64,000 nucleotides of DNA from the NCBI GenBank assembly GCA_009192285.1, contig CM018605.1:1326530-1390529 (forward strand), written 5' to 3'. The position numbers were made by a program, and so were the translations under genes. Origin of the DNA: Morchella semilibera (lineage: Eukaryota; Ascomycota; Pezizomycetes; Pezizales; Morchellaceae). The notes beneath the pieces are model-generated. The model was given only the letters and a program-made list of their open reading frames with translations, did no database searches and had not been told where the DNA came from. Every line of letters begins with the position of its first letter. Position 1 is the stretch's first letter. Positions 11,459 to 22,721 of this stretch are shown here, piece by piece.

Positions 11459-12883
11459 ATGGGCCACGAGTACGAGTTTGGTGGCCCGTAAGTCCAAGAC
11501 CCCCCCCTAAAAACAAGCAATTGAGCCCTTATACTTACACAACCACCCACAACAGCCTAGGAGCCTTCGGCATAACTCTCGGAACACCCCTCGTCACGTA
11601 TGCGCTCTACTTTGCGTGCAACGAGGGGGGCTGCCCGAACCCAGCACTGCTCTCGGACCCCATCGCCCATTTCAAGGCCGAGCTCTGGCCGGGCTGGTCG
11701 GGGCTCTACTCGTCAAAGGTCATGGCCTACTATGTTGCGTACTGGTTCGGCCTCGTCGCCCTGCAGTACATCCTCCCGGGAAAGACCGTGCTCGGGACTG
11801 TTTTGAAGAACGGTACCAGGCTAAAGTATAAGCTCAATGGTATGCTCTCTCCCCCCTCCCCCCAGGTCCAATTGGATAATGCCAGTTCTGGTGCCTAGTT
11901 CGGCTGACTGACGGTACCCCCCACAGGCTTTGAATCCTTCATGCTAGTCCTCAGCTACTGCGGCGCAATGACGTGCATGGAAGGCCTCAGCTGGTGGCTC
12001 TGGCCCTTCCTCTGGCAGCACTTCCTGCACCTCATCACCGCGACCCTCCTCTTCGCATTCACGCTCTCCGTCTATTGCTACACCTCCTCCTTCTTCACCG
12101 GGGAGCCCCTCGCCACCGCCTCCGGAAACCCGCTCTACGACTGGTTCCTCGGGCGGCCGCTCAACCCGCGCGTCCACGCCCTCGACCTAAAGTCCTTCTG
12201 CGAGCTGCGCCCCGGAATGATCATGTGGCCTGTGCTCAACTTTGCCTTCCTGGCACGCCAGCACGCCGCGCACGGGTACGTGTCGGACTCGATGCTGCTC
12301 GTCAACGCATTCCAGTTCTGGTACGTCTTTGACGCGCTGTGGAACGAACCCGCCGTCCTCACCACCATGGACATCACCACGGACGGCTTCGGCTTTATGC
12401 TCGCCTTTGGCGACCTGTGCTGGGTGCCACTGACGTACTCCCTCCAGGCGCGCTACCTGGCGAGCTACCCCGTGAACCTCGGCCTCGCGGGGCTGGCAGG
12501 CGTCCTCGCCGTCCAGGCCGCCGGATACACAATCTTCCGCGGCGCAAAACGGGACAAAGAATGTGTTCCGCACGAACCCGGATGACCCGCGCGTCAAGGG
12601 CATCCAGTATATCGAGACAAAGTCCGGGTCGCGCCTCATGGTGTCGGGCTGGTGGGGCGTCGCGAGGCACATCAATTACCTGGGCGACTGGGTGATGGCA
12701 TGGGCGTGGTGTCTGCCGACCGGGTTCGCAACCCCGGTAACATACTTCTATGTCGTCTACTTTGCCATCCTGCTGGTGCATAGGGACCGCAGGGACGAGA
12801 GCAAGTGTAAGGCAAAGTATGGCCAGGATTGGGAGAGGTATACGCGTGTGGTGAAGTGGAGGATTGTGCCCGGGGTGTATTAA
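11459..12883 (+). CDS. ERG24: Delta(14)-sterol reductase, with an apparent one-base frame break
   Basis: This is an ER membrane enzyme of ergosterol synthesis that uses NADPH to reduce the C14-C15 double bond. Exons are 11459-11487, 11556-11839 and 11927-12883. The N-terminus MGHEYEFGGP leads into LGAFGITLGTP, then several hydrophobic membrane segments. The C-terminal family signature LMVSGWWGVARHINYLGDW is present, followed by a typical ending WRIVPGVY. The frame breaks at an A4 run at 12546-12549. Upstream reads to a stop at about 12585, while the conserved continuation NVFRTNPDDPRV is in another frame. Dropping one A would make the two frames continuous and give about 422 residues, a normal length. 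As written, the copy would lose the last 105 or so residues including the signature. A sequence error seems more likely than a pseudogene because both sides are well conserved. Confidence 0.92.
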
Positions 12884-13730
12884 TCGGTAGGGGGATAATG
12901 TGGGTATTGTAGGAGGAGGATGAGGAGGCGGAGGGGAGAGGGAGAGTTTATGAAATGTATAATAGATTGCGATATTGTTTGGTAGCATTAGTGGGGACAA
13001 TTAATTGTGATGTGGTGTCTGAATTGAATTGATTATGTGAAAACAACTATCTACATGTGTAAATCTCACCCAGCACCAGCACTGTTTTTTCTTTTTTCTC
13101 TCTCTTTTGCTTGATGGAATAGAATAGATGTAGCTTATGATCAGCATTGCCCCCGTATATGTGTGTTTGGCCGCATCGCATATATGGATGACCACCGACA
13201 CCCCCCCCCCCACCGCACCGAGGTAAGCGGCTGTGTATCTGTCTGGGACGGGGGTATGTGGCTGAGCGGCTATAGGGAGCTTTTATTGGCTGGCTATAGC
13301 TAGCTAGGTAGCTTCTTGCCAAAGGGTAGGTCGAGTGATATCCTGTGACTCTGGTTGTTGGTTTGTCTATAAGCCCTGGTTTGGTGCCGGTAGAGATGCT
13401 GCAGCTGGGGGGGGGGGGTGTTTTGTACGCTGTAGGTCGTTATGTATGTGTTGGTTTGGCTAAACTTTTGGTTTAGGTTGGATACCTCATACTGCCCGGT
13501 TGTTTAAACTGCCAGGGGTGCCGGAAAGTGAAGCAAAGACTCGATCTACAACTCACGGTTTCAACCACATACGACCCAATTTTTTAACCCTAATGAAGCA
13601 ACGATATATATATGGTATACAGAGTAACGAGAGTATAAAGAATTGATCGGTCATATTTAAATAAAAGAAATTAAGGTGGTTGTGAATTCACTAAGACCTC
13701 ATTTAATTGTGCAATCCCAAGCTAGCCGTA

Positions 13731-14085
13731 CCCAGAGTATCGGAAAGTGATGCACGTCTTGACTAGACAACACCTAAATACACCCAAACACACCAACTCG
13801 AAATACTTTCTAGGTGGAGTTTCGAGTATATATTCCCTGGAATGTATCTAGAGATGTCTGGATACTAAGTTTTTGCGTTATAGGGAAGAAGTCACTTCAA
13901 GCTAGTAGAAATGATCATGAGTGGTAAAGGTCACAGGAAAGAATTGATAATAGACTATGTTTTTTGGTTCCTGGCTAAAATATGTATCTTAACGCTTATA
14001 TTAGCCTGGAGATAATTGTATGTGGTATGTAACCCTCTGGTGGTTGATAAATTATGAAATGTGCATCAATTTCCGACACCCTGAG
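13731..14085. mobile_element. 355-bp MITE with 25-bp terminal inverted repeats and TA target duplication
   Basis: The left terminus (13731-13755) and the reverse complement of the right terminus (14061-14085) match at 21 of 25 positions, sharing TCGGAAA and TGATGCAC. Both ends abut a TA dinucleotide (13729-13730 and 14086-14087), as expected for Tc1/mariner-type target duplication. No coding capacity is present, so it would be a non-autonomous element mobilised in trans. The superfamily is inferred from the TA duplication alone. Confidence 0.72.
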
Positions 14086-14095
14086 TACATACATA

Positions 14096-14514
14096 GCACC
14101 CAGTGGTTGGTGCCGGAAGGTGATGCAGTGGTCAAATACGGTATGAAAAATACGGGAGGGTAAAATAACTACCAATACTGTATTCTTGCCACATAGCTAG
14201 CGTATTGACGGGAATATCGTAGTGCTCTTTTTTGATACTGTAGCTGTGGTAAGAGCTAATATGAGCAATTAAATGTATTGCCTCCCATTTTATTACTACC
14301 TCTTGTCACAAAGTGTTCTTTTGCAGGCTAAAAATCCTAAATCAATGACCTAGAGAGAGAGGGGAGGGAAATGCAGATCCTATTATTATAGAGACTCGTA
14401 TTCCATGCAAATGGCTAAAACATTCATGCTGTTCAAGCATTGTGTTGTGTTAAAAGGCCGGAATTCAGAGTGCCTCTCTGTCAAAGGTTGCATCACTCTC
14501 CAGCACCCCCGGGT
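14096..14514. mobile_element. Second, degenerate MITE-like inverted pair
   Basis: GGTGCCGGAAGGTGATGCA at 14109-14127 faces an inverted relative at 14489-14507, with about 16 of 19 positions matching. Both resemble the termini of the 13731-14085 element. The outer bases and target duplication are not clear. A further single copy in direct orientation lies at 13517-13535 without a visible partner. Confidence 0.45.
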
Positions 14515-14932
14515 ACATGTAGACCACACCCATTTGTACCATAGGGCTTTTGTGAGCATTGATTCGTTTTTAAACACCCCCCTTGGACTGTAGATAGAGG
14601 TACTGTTATCTATATACTATATAGCAATGTTAAAGTAGACTCAAGGCCATATGGATGGAGTACAAGTACTATTGTCAGTGAACTTGGAGGCTAACAAAAA
14701 CCATCCCATTTGCCTCCGGCGCTCTGCTGCCTACATACCTATCCATATACGTGATATATTCAAGTAGTTTAAACACCACAGAGTAAGAGGAATAACCATT
14801 AAAAAGGCAAAACGCCACCTTGAGGCAATCCTCCGCTACAAAGAAGTACTTGGTATATATACATGGACATATCAGGCCCGCACTAATAGGAGGCCAGCTT
14901 GACAGGGTTGTACCTATTAACTTTATGTATAC

Positions 14933-16100
14933 TTAAAAAGGTCCCCAGCTCGCTGTCGCGGTTTTGGTCTCTTTGCCCCTAAAGTCGTCCAAGCTGAGTC
15001 CTTTCACCTCATCGTAAATCTTGCAGATCTGGGCCAGGAGTTCCGGGAGAGTGTCACAGTTCTTTTTATGATCGTAGACGGTCTTCTTGGAGCATCTGCA
15101 CTGCTCTCTCAGCCCACACTTTAAACAGCGTTCCATTGGAAGATATTCAATCCGAAAACTCTTGAGTCCCGTATATATTCTCTCAATGCTCATTAGGGCT
15201 AACCGGTCAAAGTCCTCGGCGACACCCAATGCTATGAACCCTTTAATCATAGAACCGAGAATTATGGCATCACAAGCTGCACCATTTGTCGGTGCTTTGC
15301 ACGTGAGCTTCCACCAAGGGTAATAGTAGCGCTCACGATAAGGGCGCGCAGCTTCGGACATGGATTTGATGTATTCACTTCTTTTTTGGTGTATCCTTTC
15401 TTGAAATGACAATCATGCATGGTCAGGCCCCACAAAATATTGGTATCCTAAGATGCGAAGAGCTCACTTACTCATGACAGGATCTGGTATCAGCAAGGAG
15501 TCAAAAGAAATACCGTCTTTCGTTGTGAAACCTGGAGTGAAAACGTATGAATAAGTTCCCTCGAGTATGAACTTTTTTGAAAGCTCCTCAAAAACATCGC
15601 CTATCTTAAAAGTCCAGGCGACGAACAACCATTTCTCGTATCTTTTCTGTAGGATGTGTTCCTTCCATGGATGCACCCATGTGTCAACCCACTGTGATAC
15701 CCCAGCAGCACAATCGTACTTATCACATACGATTGCTAGATCGACGATGTTCTGGAAGGCCAGCACTGTGGGTACCCGGTCGTTTTGGCAGTGCAGAGCT
15801 AGGAGGATAATGCCGAGAGCATCTGGATTATCGTCCATAAGGGAGAGGTGATAGGGCTCAGGGCTACCGGTTCCTTCTCGAAGCTCACGGGCTTCTTTAA
15901 AAGGAGAGGATGGGCCGAGCATGGCGCGAAAAAACCGACGATGTAGCGCAAAGCACTTGGGAAGCCGCCTTGATGGTTGCAAGCCTCCCTGAAGATGATA
16001 TTTGAATCATGATGTCGCCGTGGGCAACAATCTCCAAGTTCGCCGTAGGTACGTGACCCGTACTAGGTGATGAACTACTTTCTCCGGGTGTTCCAGACAC
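14933..16100 (-). CDS. BTB/POZ domain protein with an apparent one-base frame break
   Basis: This is a fungal BTB/POZ protein of the large family that mediates protein-protein contacts, in some cases as cullin-3 adaptors. Its own role is unknown. Exons are about 16100-15472 and 15399-14933, joined in phase across a GT-AG intron. The BTB fold shows EIVAHGDIMIQ, then a VLCATSSVF helix, FRAMLGPSSPFKEA and a hydrophobic ALGIILLALHCQ segment. The second exon has a Cys-rich patch (CLKCGLREQCRC). Reading changes frame at an A6 run on the plus strand (15929-15934). One base fewer joins SSVF to FRAMLG exactly as in the family. The 5' end is uncertain, because the conserved frame meets a stop just upstream of 16100 and has no ATG before the GDIM methionine. 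A short upstream exon is possible. Confidence 0.75.
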
Positions 16101-17108
16101 TTAATTATACAGGTTAGCTGGGATCAGATGTATATATGTAACTGTACTGTGGAACGCGGCAAACTTACTTATTGTTGTAGGCACTTATTCAGGGGGAGCT
16201 CAAGTTTGTAGGAGTAGACTGTGTTTTACTACTTCTCTCGAAGCCCTGGTGAGCTTGGGGTATAGTTTCATGCGTATAGGATTAATTGTACTACGGGTGT
16301 AGGGGTAAGTCTCCAGAACTATGGCCTGTTGCAACCATGGCCGGCGTAGTTCTGGAGACTTACCCCTACCCCCCGTAGTACAATTTGTGCGGGGTTACAG
16401 CTCTACATAGCTTGGATGCCTGAACTGCACATTACTCATAAGTATTTTGCGTGGCAACCGCATCTAAGTAGATACATGTACTTACTTCTAGCAACCTACA
16501 GGTGTCAATTTGTTAGATTTAGAGTAGTTTGAACTTTTCACTTGATAAGTTGCGTAGACGCCTGTAATTAATATCTATTGGGCAGTAGATCTTGGCGATC
16601 GAGTGTTTCCTGTCATGCATCATCACTCGGTATTTAGGCCTAACACATCATGTAATTATGTCAGGCATCCAAGTATCCTTGGTGGGAGGCCTGAGTTTTT
16701 AACGACTACTTTAGTATTTACATACGTTGATTAGCCTAGTACCAGTAATCTAGTAGCATTTCAGCGTCGTAGCTCCTCTTCACATGACGAGATTGTATAT
16801 AGAGCGGAAATTTCATAAGGCATCCAACATAAAGTTAACAACGACAATATTGACACTTCCCCTACCCCAGATGTTTCGTTCTTGTGGATTTATTTACTAT
16901 AAAAACTTCTCGTCTACCTGACCGGACCTCTATATATATCGCATAGGCCTCATTATACATTTTTTTTCTTGAGGCTCTTCGCTACCCGTTGATCCTCCTC
17001 TTCCCTTTACCTTGGCAAGGTTGTGGAACCTCACAATCCTGCAAGTCTCCCGTGTACTAACCTTCCCAACCACAAGCCTATTACCTTGCTCTCTGTTGAT
17101 CCTCCTCA
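16101..17108. other. Intergenic spacer with a long perfect-type hairpin
   Basis: The gap lies between the divergent BTB and Gfd2-like genes. Apart from the hairpin at 16284-16385 and a TACATGTA at 16473, I see no gene. A pyrimidine-rich leader precedes the ATG at 17109. Confidence 0.6.
16284..16385. repeat. Inverted repeat, about 38-bp arms with 25-base loop
   Basis: Arms at 16284-16321 and 16347-16385 are reverse complements except for one substitution and one G-run indel. The loop contains GGCC on both sides. It could be a small foldback element or the source of a hairpin transcript. No terminal duplication is obvious. Confidence 0.85.
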
Positions 17109-18823
17109 ATGGCATTCTATCTCGAGGTAGTAAAGCTACGACAGTGGCCTTATAAAAGGCTCACCAAGGCCGACCAACATGTTGTTGCTCGGTTTTTTGA
17201 TTCCGAGCCTTTTTTTGCTCACGGCTGGGATATGTTAGTCCCCCTCCCAACTAGATTCATTTTTTTCTCCATTTCCTCACACCCATGCAGCTACCATTAC
17301 GAGACAAACTCCCACGACTTCTATTTGATACGTTTCGACCAGATCCTGGAATTCTTTGCTCAAATCACCGCTGAAACGGGGCTTGGTGCTTTCAGAAACA
17401 TCTCACCCAACAAAGTTGCCTTTCGCATGGACCCAGACAATGGAGGCGAGCCCTACTTTGTAGGAACAGTTGGAAGCAAAGAGGAGTTTGACAGGCTTAA
17501 GGAAATGACACTTTTGGACGGAAGTTCGGGGGGCGGGGCAACCTCCCAGGATAAGATAAACAAAAAGCTCAAACAGAGGGAAAAGACCAGAAGAAACTTT
17601 GATGGGTGGAGAGCGCAGGTCAAGTCTGCGAGGAACTATCTTGGGTTTGACAAAGACGCTGCTGAAGACAATATCAAACCAGTATTTGTGAGTGTCGATG
17701 TTGAATCTTATGAATACAACCACGATGCAATCACAGAGATTGGTATATCCATTCTTGATACTGCTCGGCTCCCGCCCAGAGGCACTCAATACGCCGTCGT
17801 TGTCAACACCGATTCAAACAGTCCAAACTACGTACCGCCAATGGATAACATCCCCGCTATTCCTCAGTCCAGGGCCGATGAAATTTTAGGGCTTATTGAG
17901 TCTCATCACTTCCGGATAAAAGAATACCGCCATCTCCCGCAATGGCAATTTTGTCAACGACAATTCAGATTACTTTGGTTTCGGAACCTCTGAGCATATA
18001 CCACTCAAAGACGCACCTGGAGTTGTTGCGAACTATTTTCGTCATGTAGATGCTCGGGGACAAAGGAGGAGGGTTGTTCTTGTCGGACATGACACTAAGA
18101 CAGATGTTGACTATCTAAGAAAGCTTGGATATAACGTTTTAAATATCGCTGATCTTGAAACCATGGACACGGTTTCTATGTGGAAGGCTATTAAATGGGA
18201 ATCTCAGGGTAGAAGCTTGGGTAATCTCCTGATGGGTTTGGGATTAGAAGCATGGAATTTACATAATGCCGGTATGTTACCCATCTCTTCCGCCAGTTAA
18301 ATACCTCCGTTCCCACCAAGTAAGCTCACCACCTGCCGGGTATGAGTCCTTTCACACTCGGGATCTGGCCGCTCAAGCTGCAGCCAAGAGATATTTGTGT
18401 GGGAATCGGACGCTACGCCCGGTAGGAGGTGAACTCCCTGGACAGGGAACGAGAGTATACAATACTCGCCACCTTTTACTAAAAACCTGTTGATGCAATA
18501 TAGGGAATGATGCTGCGTATACCCTTCAGGCTGTCGTAAAAATGGCTGAAATGGGTCTTACAGAGGCCCAACCAGAGGAACCGGGTTCCCAAGCGGCTTC
18601 CGCCAGTAAAGCTCGTACCATCGCCCGGGCCGAAGACATCCAGATAGGGGTTGCGGACAATGATGATGATGATGCAAACACACGTCCCATAGGCTGGAAG
18701 ACAGCTAAGCAAGAGAAAGGGAAAGCTGCAGTGAAACCAACTCCACCTCCGGTCTCGATCCCTACAACCAAACGTCGCGATAGTGGGAGTGAGGGCAGTC
18801 CATTAAGTATGGATGGATGGTGA
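17109..18823 (+). CDS. Gfd2/YDR514C-like protein with DEDDh exonuclease fold, apparent frame break
   Basis: The C-terminal half is a DnaQ-like (DEDDh) exonuclease domain of the Gfd2 type. The DVE motif is in FVSVDVESYE, the second Asp in VGHDTKTDVDYL, and the His/Asp pair in HNAGNDAAYT. All expected catalytic residues are therefore visible, although the substrate is unknown. The main exon runs 17109-18271 and the last exon 18504-18823, across a 232-nt intron. A 57-nt GTTAGT...GCAG segment at 17234-17290 is probably also an intron; removing it joins GWD to YHYETN. The frame breaks at a C3 run (17936-17938). One C fewer gives the continuous EYRHLRNGNFVNDN and carries on to the end. The C-terminal tail is polar and low in complexity, with a run of Asp (NDDDDAN). 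Confidence 0.82.
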
Positions 18824-21800
18824 ACACTTGTTTCTTCCTCTATTCTATATCTCCTCCCCCCCCCCCTTTTTTTTCGTCTTTCAGTCGATTTCGCCATTCA
18901 ATTCTAACCACTTATGACGCATGAAAATTGGAGGAAGACTCGCAGAGTCTGTTAGAGTTTAAAGGAGAATGACCCCCCAAATCTGTATTTCCGATGCATA
19001 GTTGTGAGGCTTTATAAACCCAGGCGTAGAAAACCAACAAATCGAAGCTCACACTCAAATTCTCTAAAGGCTGTTTCTAGACTATCTTTCACAAGAAATC
19101 TAGCTCTCTAGCTTATATATACTAGACCTAGGTGGACCTGGCGGGATATTGGAGCTTTTATATTTCATTGGATCATGTGTTATCACTCGTAAAGTTTCAA
19201 CAGGCCGCGCTACTGGTTGATTGGTTTGGTCACAGGCCCGCGCGAATATTGCGAGCCTAAATTCATTAAACAGAGGGAAATGAGACGCGACAATTCCAGA
19301 GTACACTATACTCTAACCATTAGGGCTATTAAGGAGTATATGTAACATCTTGAGTATACGTATTGATAACAGGTGCGTGTTGAGTATAATACATGTTGCA
19401 AGTTGCGCCGCATGTAGACTGCCACCATTGCAGAAGCCTACCGAGATTCAATGGCCTCTGAAAAACCGACCGAAACCAAGGCTGGATAAAACCACCCTTA
19501 GTCTCCCATACATCACAATTTCTAAAACGCTTGTTGCATATTTCTAGGCTAAGCCTTAATGGTAAGGCATCAGTAACCCCGAAGATGCAACTATGAAACC
19601 CGCCAGCCAAGTCGCAGATGAGCTAGCGTAGAGCGAATCAGAAGTTGTTGCCCACAACGGGACCGTTTAAGTGATTGCTGCCGGTACCGGATTGATGGAA
19701 CTCAGGAATTCCCCCACATCAGGTATGTGTGGAGTGGGGACATAAATCCCAAAATCCTTAATATGGCTACAATTCCAATTTAGTTTATGTTTTTTTTTCC
19801 ATGTCGGTAGTAGGTACTCTCTACCTGAGGGTGATCGTCGTTCTAGAGCCTCTTTGGGTTGACATATTCCATCATGTCTTAGCCAATGGCCTTTGCACGT
19901 TTCCGATGTTACGCGAAACAGGGATATCATTGACCCATGAGAACCGGTAATCATAAATTTGCGGGAAAAAATGAATCCCCAGAGGGTATGAACACTCCAG
20001 GAGTCGAGTGGTGTATGCGGAGTCTTACGTAACCCCCTCACACAGCTCCTTCCATAGCCAAGCAGACACGCTCGTGCACCCTTTCTTATGCACGTGGGTT
20101 ACAAAAAAGTATTTGAGCTTTCATGTCAAGATGCCTATCATGTAGGCCGCCTTGCTGGTCCGGTGGCCATGGGGGAAACATACATGTAGTAGTAAACACC
20201 AAAAGGCCAACCACGTGTTAGATGCAGATCGCGCCAGAGCCCGATGGTGATGGACTCTCTTTAATCATATGTACCTATGATTTCCACTTCTACCTCAAAT
20301 CCCAGAGGCGCTAAGTCAGCAGATGCGAAGGTGAGAACTGCAAGTTTAGTTAGTATCCGCATAAGCACAGACTTCGAACTAAGGACTGTATACTTTGTGT
20401 ATCATATATTTAGGCATGGGTAAGCTTAAGCTTGCTTGATGTGTTGTTTAGTACTTGTTACGATCAGTGATGGGCCGGCGGATAAAGTTTTGCGATCCAG
20501 AACAGTTTAAATTCACAAGCCTTGGCATAGTCACCCCCATCACGCCCAATTGATCACGCAAATACATATTGGCTTTCAGCAGGAAGGCTCGAAATGCACT
20601 ACCGATTTCCAGAAGTGCACGCGCACAGCACCATATACATGTAGAGTAGGTACTATTTCAGACTTAACTGGTCAGGAATAGGCCTATTTCTTTCTAGAGC
20701 ACCTGCTCATTAATTTACAATTGGAAACAACCTGCTGCGTAATGGTCCATGCACGCAGGGTGTTGGGCTAGGGCATAATTCTCCATACATGAGTGCAGAG
20801 AAACTGAGAATCCTGTTCTCAGTGTGCATTTCAAAATTGGTTTCAGGACAATTGGCCCCCTGAATATGTAGGTACCTACATGTACACTCAGTACAAGTTT
20901 GAATGAAGTAGAAGTTCTTGGCAGTATATGTGTTCAAATTTATGCACACTTTTGACTTACACTAAACTCGAGACTATGGATACTACATGTATATATGGAT
21001 AGTGTATAACATTTTGGTATATATACAATATCTACAGTGATAAACATAATAAAGGTCACAAAGCCATGGTGATGGCTAAAATGTGTTTTGGCCTTTTTTC
21101 GAGGCAGCCTGTCGTCGACGTGGCCCAACTGTCTGCTTGAGCGGCGGTGGTTGTCACGAGAAGCTGCAGGTACAGCCGACAGCGTGACTATATCCTTTTT
21201 TTTCCCCCACCCAACCCAATCAGGAGATTTCAACGCCACTGGTCTTCCCAATCATTGCCCTCTGGATAGCCAGGAATTAAACTCACCTTCTTCTGCTGTG
21301 TGCATGTTCTGTACTAGCTGAACCATGCCCCCTAATTTATTGTGGGGTTTAGCTCTTGCCTAGAAGTGTCCTCCCGAAATCATGATTTCATCAAATGGCG
21401 TATATATCAATTACATGAAATAGTATCGATTATTATCAATATATACATGTATATATATATATCAGGCTCACACATGATCCTTGAGGTGATATCAGATGCA
21501 TTAGCATTCTCCATCAAGAAACCTAATCTAAAGAATTCAAGGTTTGGTATCTTCGTTTGATAAACACTCGGTTTATCTGTGAAGCTATTTCACGAATCCG
21601 CGGATGTGATTGTGACTGCTAATTGTACCGTTAATCAAGTGTAATTCGGAGGATTCCGGATTGGTAACTGTGTGGCTCACCCGGTCATTCCCGGTAGCTT
21701 CAGGGTTCGATGATACAATTAAACATCCATTTACTTTTAATTCTTTCTGACCCCTCCACTACCCCACGTACTTATCAGATATCACCATCTCATATTACTA

Positions 21801-22721
21801 CTCCGATGAACTGCCCGCGATCACTGATATTTTGGTTGATACACTCCCACTAAAAACGGGTACATGTTCGCTTGAACCAAAATACTAGCACCCGTGGTAA
21901 CCAAAAGTTCTTTAGGCCTACCACAAAGGATCCCCCCTCCCTCCCCACACTCCGTCCCCCGCACGAAAACATAGTTGGAACATCTGCAGTTGACTTTATC
22001 CGCTATCCGTAATCATCACCATAAACATCATCCCGTCTTAGCCCCCGTTCAACTAAGAAACAGAGAATATGAAGAGTGAAGAGAGATTTAAAAACATCAA
22101 AAGAAATAGGAAAAAAAAAAGAAATGTAAAAACTCAAACCCGATGGCATCGACCAACAAGATCAGTTAAGATCTGCTAGAATCCACCTACCCCCTTCTGC
22201 CCCTCCTCATTTGAGACAGAAAAGCGCATTAAAAAACCTTCCCGCAGAAGATCAAGTTAATGACTCCACAGTACCTTTTTTTTTGTGTTCTTTTGTTCTT
22301 TTGTTCTTTTTTTTCCTTCCCTTTTCTCATGTTGTCCTTGCCAGCTCTTCTCGTATACTCCAACCCCCATCATCCCAACATAGCAGTACAACATGATTAA
22401 AACAAAATAAGAGGCGCCATAAGCCAAAGATGACAAGTTGAAAGAACCTAATCGTCCAACTTTGCAAATAGCATTCTAACAATGAACGCCTGTGAGCCAT
22501 AACGTGGAAATATCTTCAGGCCCTCGAGAAAAAATTAAACAAAATAATCAAAACCATGTATGCCGGAAAGAAAAAAAAAGTCCAAAAGCGGATATTATGA
22601 GGAATAAAAGAAGAGAGGAGATAAAAAAAAGTGGAATAAATAAAACGCCCGAACAAACCCGCCAGAACCGCCTGCCATTGTCTAAAAGCAAAATCCCAAA
22701 AATGCAACGCCCTGATAACAA
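18824..22721. other. 3.9 kb gene-poor spacer
   Basis: The gap lies between the convergent Gfd2-like and Stb3-like genes. Open frames are short and show no family motif. Several TACATGTA palindromes occur (20181, 20636, 20877, 20984, 21444). A solitary TTATCACTCG motif at 19180-19189 matches the termini of the foldback at 26.1 kb. The last 700 bases are A/T-rich with homopolymers and probably contain the Stb3-like 3' UTR. Confidence 0.55.

Larger units (their letters stand above)
12884..14932. other. Intergenic spacer with a cluster of MITE-like elements
   Basis: No coding gene is seen between the converging ERG24 and BTB genes. The left part has poly-C (about 13201-13212) and poly-G runs. 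From 13.5 to 14.5 kb there are related terminal motifs of the form GGTGCCGGAAAGTGATGCA, listed separately. One TACATGTA sits at 14514. Confidence 0.65.

Noticed and set aside
12395-13000. 201-residue minus-strand frame opposite ERG24
   Set aside because: Shadow frame; the sterol reductase signature is on the plus strand.
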